From Nevskiaceae bacterium (GTDB lineage: Bacteria > Pseudomonadota > Gammaproteobacteria > Steroidobacterales > Steroidobacteraceae), in NCBI GenBank assembly GCA_031277355.1, contig JAITMN010000249.1, forward strand, positions 1 to 16,042: a DNA stretch of 16,042 nt, read 5' to 3'. Below are positions 7,179 through 13,939 of the stretch, one piece after another. A program made the translations under genes and the position numbers. The stretch's first letter is position 1, and every line of letters begins with the position of its first letter. The notes beneath the pieces are model-generated. The model saw only the letters and a program-made list of their open reading frames with translations, was not told where the DNA came from and did not search any database.

Positions 7179-8018
7179 CTACAACTGCGCGCTGAGCGCA
7201 ATACCCGGCACGCGCGCAATTTCCGCCGAAATCTGCCGGCTGATCTGTTGCAGCATCGGCAGGCGTTCGCGCACCAGCGCGGCCTTGTCCGTGCGGCGCG
7301 CATGGCTGGAACTGTTCAGCGCCGCCACGACGCGCCCGTTGCCGTCATACACCGGCACCGCAATGGCAATCACGCCCAGCGCCAGTTCCTCATCCACCAC
7401 CGCGCAACCATTGCGGCGGCTCTCGGCCACGATCCGCGCCAGCTTCGCCGGGTCAGTGACCGTGCGCGAAGTCAGCGCCGTGAAGTGCGCATTCTCGAAA
7501 TACCAGCGCAATCGCGCCGGACCCAGACCCGCCAGCAACACGCGGCCCATCGACGTGGCATACGCCGGAAAACGGCTGCCCACATGCGCTTCCATCCGCA
7601 TCAGCGTGCGCACCGACGTACGCGCCACATACACAACCTCCACTCCATCGAGCACCGACAGCGCCGCCGAATCACCCGTCTCGCGCGCCACCTGCTCCAG
7701 ATGCGTCTGCGTCAATTGCTCGATATCCATCGATTCCAGATACGCAGCGCTGATTTCCAGCACCTTCGGCCGCAGCAGAAACTTGCGCCCGCTGCGCGTC
7801 ACATAGCCCAGCTCCTGAAACGTGTTCAGGCAGCGCCGCGCCGTCGCCGGCGGCAAACCGGCGCATGCCGCCACCTCCGACAGCGTCATGTGCGGGCGGT
7901 CGCGCGAAAACGCCCGCAATACGTCGATGCCCTTGGCGAGTCCACCCATCACTTCACGGCGCGCGGCCGGACTGGATTCTTCGAGACTCAAATCTGTGCT
8001 CCCGGGTTTCACAAGCAT
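7179..8018 (-). CDS. IclR-family transcriptional regulator, PcaR/PcaU/PobR subgroup
   Basis: A 279-residue regulator. The winged helix-turn-helix is at about 28-82: GGLAKGIDVLRAF, then LSEVAACAGLPPATARRCLN and FQELGYV. The IclR effector-binding domain follows (about 95-270), with LSVLDGVEVVYVAR, VGSRFPAYATSMGRVLLAGL and GVIAIAVPVYDGNGRVVAAL. RPxxTLSEVA and the VGSRxPAYxTSMGRVLLA signature are characteristic of the beta-ketoadipate (PcaR/PcaU/PobR) subgroup, which often activates catabolic operons on binding an aromatic or dicarboxylic acid. ATG at 8018 has a poor ribosome site; ATG at 7949 (M24, just before the DNA-binding domain) is an alternative. It is transcribed away from the citryl-CoA-lyase-like operon, and the intergenic repeats are probably its operator. 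The effector is unknown. Confidence 0.9.
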   Translation of the reverse strand: MLVKPGSTDLSLEESSPAARREVMGGLAKGIDVLRAFSRDRPHMTLSEVAACAGLPPATARRCLNTFQELGYVTRSGRKFLLRPKVLEISAAYLESMDIEQLTQTHLEQVARETGDSAALSVLDGVEVVYVARTSVRTLMRMEAHVGSRFPAYATSMGRVLLAGLGPARLRWYFENAHFTALTSRTVTDPAKLARIVAESRRNGCAVVDEELALGVIAIAVPVYDGNGRVVAALNSSSHARRTDKAALVRERLPMLQQISRQISAEIARVPGIALSAQL

Positions 8019-8048
8019 TGACAGCAGAACCGCTAGCGTCTCAGGATA

Positions 8049-8061
8049 TTCGTATTACGAA
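8049..8061. promoter_or_regulatory. Operator candidate 1: perfect palindrome
   Basis: TTCGTA-T-TACGAA is a perfect 6+1+6 inverted repeat in the space between the IclR gene and the divergent operon. IclR-family regulators of the PcaU type bind repeated half-sites of this kind. It lies 30 bases from the regulator start and about 35 bases upstream of the likely -10 box of the catabolic operon, which suits both autoregulation and activation. Confidence 0.6.
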
Positions 8062-8067
8062 AAGTTT

Positions 8068-8080
8068 TTCGTATGGCGAA
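8068..8080. promoter_or_regulatory. Operator candidate 2: imperfect palindrome
   Basis: TTCG-TATGG-CGAA has the same half-sites and total length as the palindrome at 8049-8061, centred 19 bases further right. Extended half-sites read TTTTCGTAAT, TTTTCGTATG and TTTTCGCCAT on alternating strands. This multiplicity resembles the three-repeat operators of PcaU and PobR. Confidence 0.55.
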
Positions 8081-8096
8081 AATTTATCGCGAAATT
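8076..8096. repeat. Direct repeat CGAAAATT / CGAAATT next to the -10 box
   Basis: The right arm of operator candidate 2 (GCGAAAATT) recurs 13 bases later as GCGAAATT, ending at the -10 box. It gives a further half-site in the same orientation, as in the direct-plus-inverted repeat arrangement known for PcaU/PobR sites. Confidence 0.4.
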
Positions 8097-8101
8097 ATAA
8101 C
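8096..8101 (+). promoter_or_regulatory. Likely -10 box of the citryl-CoA-lyase-like operon
   Basis: TATAAC matches the TATAAT consensus at five of six positions and lies in an A/T-rich patch that stands out from the GC-rich surroundings, 16 bases before the ATG at 8117. No good -35 hexamer exists 16-18 bases upstream, where the regulator half-sites lie instead. That pattern suggests an activator-dependent promoter. The leader would be very short. Confidence 0.45.
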
Positions 8102-8116
8102 CTGTCCGGGGGATTG

Positions 8117-8923
8117 ATGAAGATCGGCAAGCAGGAGCATCGAAGCTCCTCCATTTCCACCTCCAACGCCGACACAATCGTGATTCGCGGCAAAGACCTG
8201 TGCGGCGAATTGATCGGTCACGTTGGCTTCACCAACTATTTCTGGTTCCTGCTCACCGGCGATACGCCCAACGCCGCGCAGCGCCGCGTGCTCGACGCCA
8301 CGCTGGTGGCCATCGCCGAGCACGGCCTCGTGCCCAGCGTGCAGGCCAGCCGCATGACCTACGCCGCAGCGCCCGAAGCCTTGCAGGGCGCGGTGGCGGC
8401 GGGCCTTCTGGGTTGCGGCTCGGTGATTCTCGGCGCGGCGGAGTCCGCCGGCATGCTGCTCAGCGAAGTGGTCACCGCCGGCCGTGAATCCACGCTCGAA
8501 GCGGCGGCAACCCAAGCCGTGTCCGAGCGCCGCGCGCAGCGCAAGGCCATCCCCGGCTACGGCCATCCGCTGCACAAGGGCGAAGACCCGCGCGCCACGC
8601 GGCTGTTCCAGGTTGCCGCCGAAGCCGGTTTGCCCGACGATCATCGCCGCGCAGCCAAACAAATCGAGGCAGTATTGCCCGCTGTGACCGGCAAGAATCT
8701 GGTGATGAATGTATCGGCGGGGATTCCGGCGGTGTTGCTCGACGCCGGTTTTCCGGTCGGTGCGCTCAAGGGCGTGCCGCTGCTGGCGCGCACCGCAAGC
8801 CTCATCGCCAACCTGCTCGAAGAGCAGAGCAAACCCATCGGCTTCGTGCTCTCGCACGCGGCTGCCAAGGCCATCGACTATGACGGCCCGGTGCCACCGG
8901 GCTTTGTGCGGGGAGACACATGA
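8117..8923 (+). CDS. Citryl-CoA lyase-like protein (citrate synthase superfamily)
   Basis: A 268-residue protein with the fold signatures of the citrate synthase superfamily in its short, lyase-like form (like the C-terminal part of ATP-citrate lyase). Visible motifs are DLIGH-like N-terminal GELIGHVGFTNYFWFLLTG, the AAGLLGCGSVILGAAE loop, the catalytic-histidine motif IPGYGHPLHKGEDPRA (H150), NVSAGIPAVLLDAGFP and ARTASLIANLLEEQ. A likely acid/base aspartate is D254 or D256 (AIDYDGP). Family members cleave or form (3S)-citryl-CoA-type hydroxyacyl-CoA, giving acetyl-CoA plus a keto acid. The loop where citrate synthase has HGGA lacks the histidine, as I recall for citryl-CoA lyases. ATG at 8117 has GGGGGA upstream; the open frame back to 7865 overlaps the regulator and promoter. 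The stop overlaps the CoA-transferase start (ATGA), so the two probably act in sequence. The real substrate may be another hydroxyacyl-CoA. Confidence 0.82.
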   Translation: MKIGKQEHRSSSISTSNADTIVIRGKDLCGELIGHVGFTNYFWFLLTGDTPNAAQRRVLDATLVAIAEHGLVPSVQASRMTYAAAPEALQGAVAAGLLGCGSVILGAAESAGMLLSEVVTAGRESTLEAAATQAVSERRAQRKAIPGYGHPLHKGEDPRATRLFQVAAEAGLPDDHRRAAKQIEAVLPAVTGKNLVMNVSAGIPAVLLDAGFPVGALKGVPLLARTASLIANLLEEQSKPIGFVLSHAAAKAIDYDGPVPPGFVRGDT

Positions 8924-10077
8924 AGGGACTGGATGTATTGAAGGGCGTGAAGATCGTCGAGCAGGGCACGTTCATCACGGGCCCCTGCTGCGGCATCATG
9001 CTTGCCGATCTGGGCGCAGACGTGATCAAGATCGAAAGTCCGGATGGCGATCCGTATCGCGCGTATCAGGGTGGTCAGTATTCGCCGCATTTTCAGGCGT
9101 ACAACCGCAACAAGCGCAGCCTTGCGCTTGATCTGAAACAGGCCGGTGATCGTGAAGTATTCGACACGCTGATCCGCGAAGCCGACGTGTTCATCCAGAA
9201 CTTTCGCCCCGGCACCGCCGATCGCCTGGGCGCGGGCGCCAAGCGCTTGCAGCAAATGAACCCGAAGCTGGTGTACTGCTCGATCAGCGGCTTTGGCGCC
9301 GATGGTCCGTATGTGGATCGCCCCAGCTACGATTCGGTGGCGCAGGCGCTGTCGGGTTTTCTGAGCGTGGTCGTCGATGAAAGCCGTCCGCGCTTTCTCG
9401 GCCCTGCGCTTGCCGATGCCATCACCGGCATCTACGCCTCTTACGGCGTGCTCGGCGCGCTGTTTGATCGCAGTCGCACCGGCAAGGGCCGCGTCGTGGA
9501 AGTGTCGATGCTCGAAGCGATGGCGCACTTTGCCGTCGAGCCTTACGCGGCCTACTTCGCGCTGGGCACGGTGCCGCGCTCGCAGGACCGCCCGCGTCTG
9601 GCGCAGGCGCATATCCTGCGCACCGGCGATGGCGGCCTGATCGCCATTCACCTCTCGTCGCTGGAAAAATTCTGGACTGGCCTCGTCGCCGCGCTCGATG
9701 CCCCGGAGATTGCCAGCGATCCGCGCTTCAACACGCGACTGCTGCGCATCGACAACTACGATGCGCTGGGCGCGGAACTGGATCGGCGTTTCTCGCAGCA
9801 TCCCACGCAGTATTGGGTGGAGCGACTGGGCGGCAACGATGTGCCCTTTGCGCCGATCAATCGCGTGGATGCGGCGGTGAAAGACCCGCAGGTGCAACAC
9901 CTGGGCCTGATGGTGCCGGTGGAAAATCCGCATGCCGCCACGCATGCGGTGCGCCCTGCCGTGCAATACGACGGACAGCGCGCCGACGCCGTGCGCGCCG
10001 CGCCGCTGATCAACGAACACGGCGCAGCGATCCGCGAGGCGCTTGCCCAGTCTCCGGCGTGGCCTTCGGCCACGTGA
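8920..10077 (+). CDS. CaiB/BaiF class III CoA-transferase
   Basis: A 385-residue family III CoA-transferase. Family signs are LADLGADVIKIESPDGDPYR near the N-terminus, NRNKRSLALDLK, ADVFIQNFRPGTADRLG, YCSISGFGADGPY and GPALADAITGIYASYG with the expected catalytic aspartate at D166. The C-terminal half has PFAPINRVDAAVKDPQ. These enzymes move CoA between acids through an aspartyl-CoA anhydride and act in the cytosol as dimers. Length is normal (about 380-430). The ATG at 8920 lies in an ATGA overlap with the lyase-like gene and is preceded by GGGGAGA, so translation is coupled. By position it probably supplies the CoA thioester that the lyase-like partner splits. Donor and acceptor acids are unknown. 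Confidence 0.92.
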   Translation: MKGLDVLKGVKIVEQGTFITGPCCGIMLADLGADVIKIESPDGDPYRAYQGGQYSPHFQAYNRNKRSLALDLKQAGDREVFDTLIREADVFIQNFRPGTADRLGAGAKRLQQMNPKLVYCSISGFGADGPYVDRPSYDSVAQALSGFLSVVVDESRPRFLGPALADAITGIYASYGVLGALFDRSRTGKGRVVEVSMLEAMAHFAVEPYAAYFALGTVPRSQDRPRLAQAHILRTGDGGLIAIHLSSLEKFWTGLVAALDAPEIASDPRFNTRLLRIDNYDALGAELDRRFSQHPTQYWVERLGGNDVPFAPINRVDAAVKDPQVQHLGLMVPVENPHAATHAVRPAVQYDGQRADAVRAAPLINEHGAAIREALAQSPAWPSAT

Positions 10078-10116
10078 GCCTTATCTGAACACCGCCAAAG
10101 AAGAGAGAAACAGACG

Positions 10117-11154
10117 ATGCTATTTCCCACCACGCTCGTAGGCAGCTACCCGCAACCCGAATGGCTGATCGACCGCAAGAAACTGGCGGGCCGTTTCCCG
10201 CCCCGCACCCGCGCCAAGGAACTGTGGCGCATACCGGAAGAATTCCTCGAAGAAGCCTGGGATGACGCCACGCTGCTGGCGATCCGCGCACAGGAAAAGG
10301 CCGGCATCGACATCATCAGCGATGGTGAAATCCGCCGCGAGAGCTACTCCAACCGTTTCGCCACGGCGCTGGAAGGCGTGGACATGGAAAACCACGGCAC
10401 CGCGCTCGATCGCAGCGGCCATCCCAATCCGGTGCCGCGCGTCACCGGCAACATCAAGCGCCGTCATCCGGTGCTGGTGAAGGACATCGAATTCCTGCTC
10501 GCCAACACGCAGCGTCGCGTGAAGATCACCGTGCCGGGTCCGTTCACGATGTCGCAACAGGCGCAGATCGATCACTACGGCGGCAGCCGCGAAAAAGCCG
10601 CCATCGATTACGCCAAGGCGGTGAACGAGGAAATCCGCGATCTGTTCGCCGCCGGCGCAGACGTGGTGCAGATCGACGAACCCTACATGCAGGCGCGCCC
10701 GGAAGAAGCGCGGCAGTATGGTCTGGCGGCGCTGGAAGCCGCGCTCGATGGCGTCACCGGCCGCACGGCGGTGCATATCTGCTTTGGCTATGCCGCCATC
10801 ATCCATGCGCGGCCTTCGGGCTACAGCTTCCTCACCGAGTTGCAGCGTTGCAGTTGCAAACAGATTTCGCTGGAAACCGCGCAGTCGAACCTCGACTGCT
10901 CCGTGCTCGCCACGCTGCCCGACAAGCAATTCCTGCTCGGCGTCATCGATCTGTCGGACCCGAATGTGGAGTCGCCGGAGACGGTGGCCGCACGCATCCG
11001 CCGCGCGCTGCCCTATGTGCCGGCACGCAACATCATCGTGGCGCAGGACTGCGGCATGAAGTACCTGCCGCGCGCGCTGGCTGATGCGAAGTTGCACGCG
11101 ATGGTCGAAGGGGCGCGCATCGTGCGCGCCGAGTACGCGGAAAAAGGCGAATAA
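10117..11154 (+). CDS. MetE-like zinc methyl/alkyl-transfer enzyme 1 (cobalamin-independent methionine synthase II superfamily)
   Basis: A 345-residue protein equivalent to the C-terminal catalytic barrel of MetE, without the MetE N-terminal half. The four zinc ligands of MetE are all readable: H220 and C222 in TAVHICFGY, E253 in ISLETAQSN, and C312 in IVAQDCGMKY. The substrate motif QIDEPYM (186-191) and the early SDGEIRRESY are also conserved. Proteins of this short type include methyl-transfer cores and epoxyalkane:coenzyme M transferases, in which zinc activates a thiol for attack on carbon. The start ATG at 10117 follows an AAGAGAG site 39 bases after the CoA-transferase stop. A second, divergent copy ends the same operon. 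Genuine methionine synthesis seems unlikely given the catabolic setting, but the actual reaction cannot be told from sequence. Confidence 0.85.
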   Translation: MLFPTTLVGSYPQPEWLIDRKKLAGRFPPRTRAKELWRIPEEFLEEAWDDATLLAIRAQEKAGIDIISDGEIRRESYSNRFATALEGVDMENHGTALDRSGHPNPVPRVTGNIKRRHPVLVKDIEFLLANTQRRVKITVPGPFTMSQQAQIDHYGGSREKAAIDYAKAVNEEIRDLFAAGADVVQIDEPYMQARPEEARQYGLAALEAALDGVTGRTAVHICFGYAAIIHARPSGYSFLTELQRCSCKQISLETAQSNLDCSVLATLPDKQFLLGVIDLSDPNVESPETVAARIRRALPYVPARNIIVAQDCGMKYLPRALADAKLHAMVEGARIVRAEYAEKGE

Positions 11155-13368
11155 GTGCGCACCCGCACCGCCCTCATCGGTCTTGCCGGCCTCACCGCCG
11201 GCATGATGATCAACGCTCCGGTCGCCGGAGCAGCCGATGGCGACGGTGCTGTCGCCGACTCTCTGGACGAAATCGTCGTCACCGCACGGCGTCGCGATGA
11301 ATCCTTTCGCGACGTGCCGATGACGGTGAACGTGTTCACCGCGCAGGCCATCGAAGCGGCGGGCATCCGCCGTCCGGCGGACTTCATCGCGCAAGTCCCC
11401 AACATGCAGTTGGTGGAGACGCAGAACGCGGGCAACGCCTTCGTCGTCGTGCGCGGCATTTCGCAGGCCCGCAACAGCGAACCTTCGGTGGCGGTGCTGG
11501 TGGATGGCGTGCTGGAAACCAATCCAGCCGAATTCAACAAGGCGCTGTTCGACATCGAACACATCGAAGTGCTCAAAGGTCCGCAGGGCGCGATCTATGG
11601 CCGCAACGCCATCGGCGGGGCCATCATCATCGACACCCGCGCGCCGACCAACGACTTTGAAGGTCAGGTGCGGCTCACCGCCGGCAATGGCAGCACCTAT
11701 GGCGTGCAGGGCGCGGCCAGCGGCCCGCTGTCGGACGATGGCGCATTGAAGTTTCGCGCTTCGATCAATTACCTCGACACCGGCGGTTTTCTCGACAACG
11801 TGTATCTGAATCGCAAGGCCGATCCGATGCGCGATCTATCGGGCCGCGTGCGATTGCTGTGGCAGCCCAGCGATGCGTTCAGCGCCGACCTGCGTCTGTC
11901 GGCCAGTTCGCTCGACACGCGGGCGCTGTATTTCGTGATCCCGCGCGACGACGAGAGCAATCCCTTCGCCTCGTTCACCACGGCGGCCAACGCCAATGAT
12001 GTCACCACACCGATCACGCTGGACAACCCCGGCGAAAACACTCGCGATGTCTACAACGCCGCGCTGAAGATGGACTTCGCGCTGAATCTGGGCACGCTGA
12101 CTTCCGTCACCGCGCTGAACTCCACGCGCGAAGTGCTCACCGGCGATGCCTATGATTTTCGGCCTGCCGCGCAATCGGTGTTCATGGCGGTGCGCGGCAC
12201 AGACCTGAATCAGAGCCAGTTCCTTGACCTCGGTTCCTGGAGTCAGGAACTTCGCCTGACCTCCAACACGCAAGGCCGCGTGTCGTGGATCGCCGGCGCG
12301 TACTTCGTACACACGGATCGCTTCATCTCCACCGGCAACATGCTCGACACCGGCGCGGGCGTATTCGCGGTGTACCGGCAACCGCGCCTCACCGGCCCCA
12401 ATCCCAGCGACACCTTTCTCGCCGATGCGCAGAACAACAACGCCTGGGCGCTGTTCGGTGATGTGAACCTCACGCTCACCGAGCAATGGGAACTGGACCT
12501 TGCGCTGCGTTACGATCAGGACCGCCGCGAGAACATCACCAAAACGCCCACGGCCTTTCTGCCCGACCCGTCGGCTCGCGAAGGCGAAGTGCGGCGGCGC
12601 ACTTGGGATGAATGGCAGCCCAAGGCCACACTGCGCTACAAGCCGCTCGACAACCTCACGGTCTACGGCGGCTGGAGCCGTGGCTTTCGCAGCGGCGGCT
12701 TCAACCAGACCGGCGTCGGCGCGGTGGCTGACGCCAACGCCATCGCCGGCGTCAACGACATCTTCGAAGCCGAAGTGGCCGACACCTGGGAAGTGGGCCT
12801 GAAGGCGCAAAGCGCCAGCGGCGCAGTCTCCGGCAGCCTGAGCCTGTTCCAGACTGATTCGCGCAATGGTTATTTCTTCGTGTTCCTCGCCGCCAATTCC
12901 ACGCAGAACCTGGGCAACTTCGACTCCCGGCTCAAGGGCGGTGAGGTCGAGTTGCGTTGGCGTCCCCTCAATCAACTGGAATTCAACGCCGGTTGGGGCT
13001 TCACCAACAGCCGCATCACCGCGATGGAAGACGCCAGCGTGATCGGCAACAACGCGCCGCTGGTCACCGACAACACGCTGAATCTGGGCGCGCAGTTCAC
13101 ACAGCCGCTCTCCGGCGATCTGGGATTGCTGCTGCGGGCAGACTTCCAGCGCCTGGGCCGTACCTGGTGGGAGCCCTACAACCTCACCTCGCGCGATCCG
13201 GTGTCGCTGCTGGATGCGCGTCTGGGCCTCACGGCGGATAACTGGTCGCTGGTGGCCTGGGCCCGCAATCTGACCGACGAGAAGTACAATGCGGAATACT
13301 CGCCGGGCGGCTTTTTGTTCAGGGCTCTGCCGCGCCGGTACGGGCTTGAGTTCAACTATCGTTTTTGA
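11155..13368 (+). CDS. TonB-dependent outer-membrane receptor
   Basis: A 737-residue receptor. A signal peptide (about 1-26, cleavage likely AGA/AD) is followed by a TonB-box-like DEIVVTARRRDESFRDVPM (39-57), a plug domain with VVVRGISQARNSEPSVAVLV and IEVLKGPQGAIYGRNAIGGA (137-156), then a beta-barrel ending in the terminal phenylalanine (EFNYRF) recognised by the Bam machinery. The barrel contains the usual VYGGWSRGFRSGGFNQ and LDARLGLTADNWSLVAWARN-type strands. The length is normal for TonB receptors without an N-terminal signalling extension. It starts with GTG immediately after the stop of MetE-like gene 1, with AAGGCG upstream. Placement inside an enzyme operon suggests it imports the substrate of the pathway, not a general siderophore. 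No ligand can be assigned. Confidence 0.93.
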   Translation: MRTRTALIGLAGLTAGMMINAPVAGAADGDGAVADSLDEIVVTARRRDESFRDVPMTVNVFTAQAIEAAGIRRPADFIAQVPNMQLVETQNAGNAFVVVRGISQARNSEPSVAVLVDGVLETNPAEFNKALFDIEHIEVLKGPQGAIYGRNAIGGAIIIDTRAPTNDFEGQVRLTAGNGSTYGVQGAASGPLSDDGALKFRASINYLDTGGFLDNVYLNRKADPMRDLSGRVRLLWQPSDAFSADLRLSASSLDTRALYFVIPRDDESNPFASFTTAANANDVTTPITLDNPGENTRDVYNAALKMDFALNLGTLTSVTALNSTREVLTGDAYDFRPAAQSVFMAVRGTDLNQSQFLDLGSWSQELRLTSNTQGRVSWIAGAYFVHTDRFISTGNMLDTGAGVFAVYRQPRLTGPNPSDTFLADAQNNNAWALFGDVNLTLTEQWELDLALRYDQDRRENITKTPTAFLPDPSAREGEVRRRTWDEWQPKATLRYKPLDNLTVYGGWSRGFRSGGFNQTGVGAVADANAIAGVNDIFEAEVADTWEVGLKAQSASGAVSGSLSLFQTDSRNGYFFVFLAANSTQNLGNFDSRLKGGEVELRWRPLNQLEFNAGWGFTNSRITAMEDASVIGNNAPLVTDNTLNLGAQFTQPLSGDLGLLLRADFQRLGRTWWEPYNLTSRDPVSLLDARLGLTADNWSLVAWARNLTDEKYNAEYSPGGFLFRALPRRYGLEFNYRF

Positions 13369-13378
13369 GGATACGATC

Positions 13379-13936
13379 ATGTCAATCAAGGCAAAGCTTC
13401 CCTCCCGGCTGCATCACACGGCCTACACCTCGCGCGATCTGGAAGCCACGCGGCGCTTCTATGAAGACATCATCGGTCTGCCGCTGATCGCCACCTGGTG
13501 CGAGAAAGACGAACTGTTCGGCAAGGAGCGCACCTACTGCCATTGCTTCTTCGGCATCGGCGACGGCGGCGCGCTGGCGTTCTTCCAGTTCGCCAACGAG
13601 GAAGATCAGGCGCTGTTTGCGCCGAAGATCGCCGCCACGCCCTTCCATCACATCGCGCTCAACGTGGACGCGCACACGCAGGCCGGCATCGAAAAGCGCC
13701 TGACCGAAGCCGGCTACACCGCGCCGAAGTTCTATGTGCTGGAGCATGGCTACTGCCGCTCGGTATACGCCGAAGACCCCAACGGCATGATCTGCGAGTT
13801 CACGCACGATCATGAGAAGGTCGAGGAGATCAACGCGATCCGTCAGAAGGATGCGCACAGCGAGTTGAAGCGCTGGCTGGGCGGGGATCATCACTCGAAC
13901 AACATGTTCCGTTCGGAAGCCAACACGGCGCACTGA
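13379..13936 (+). CDS. VOC-superfamily metalloenzyme (glyoxalase/extradiol dioxygenase-like)
   Basis: A 185-residue protein with two paired beta-alpha-beta-beta-beta modules. The first starts at SRLHHTAYTSRDLEATRRFY and the second at TPFHHIALNVD. Metal ligands are probably H13, H91 and E140 (DPNGMICEFTHD), the His-His-Glu triad of the vicinal-oxygen-chelate fold, which in this family serves dioxygenases, isomerases, lyases and glutathione transferases. The C-terminal tail GGDHHSNNMF is rich in polar residues and histidine and not part of the core fold. ATG at 13379 is preceded by GAGG overlapping the TonB receptor stop, so it is coupled to that gene. The open frame to 13289 overlaps the receptor and is not used. 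Likely works on the imported substrate; the reaction is open. Confidence 0.85.
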   Translation: MSIKAKLPSRLHHTAYTSRDLEATRRFYEDIIGLPLIATWCEKDELFGKERTYCHCFFGIGDGGALAFFQFANEEDQALFAPKIAATPFHHIALNVDAHTQAGIEKRLTEAGYTAPKFYVLEHGYCRSVYAEDPNGMICEFTHDHEKVEEINAIRQKDAHSELKRWLGGDHHSNNMFRSEANTAH

Positions 13937-13939
13937 ACC

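Noticed and set aside
6240..8021. A 593-residue plus-strand open frame
   Set aside because: It lies entirely antisense to the hydrolase and IclR genes, is rich in R, H, P and Q as expected for the complement of GC-rich coding DNA, and has no recognisable domain.
7865..8116. Upstream extension of the citryl-CoA-lyase-like protein
   Set aside because: The extension would cover the start of the IclR gene, the operator repeats and the -10 box; ATG 8117 has its own ribosome site.
8878..10020. A 380-residue minus-strand open frame
   Set aside because: It is opposite the CoA-transferase gene, which has clear family motifs and a coupled start.
10120..11562. A 480-residue minus-strand open frame
   Set aside because: It runs antisense to MetE-like gene 1 and the start of the receptor gene; its composition is His/Arg-rich with no domain signs.
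11836..13389. A 517-residue minus-strand open frame
   Set aside because: It is the antisense shadow of the TonB-dependent receptor, whose signal peptide, plug and C-terminal phenylalanine make that strand the real one.
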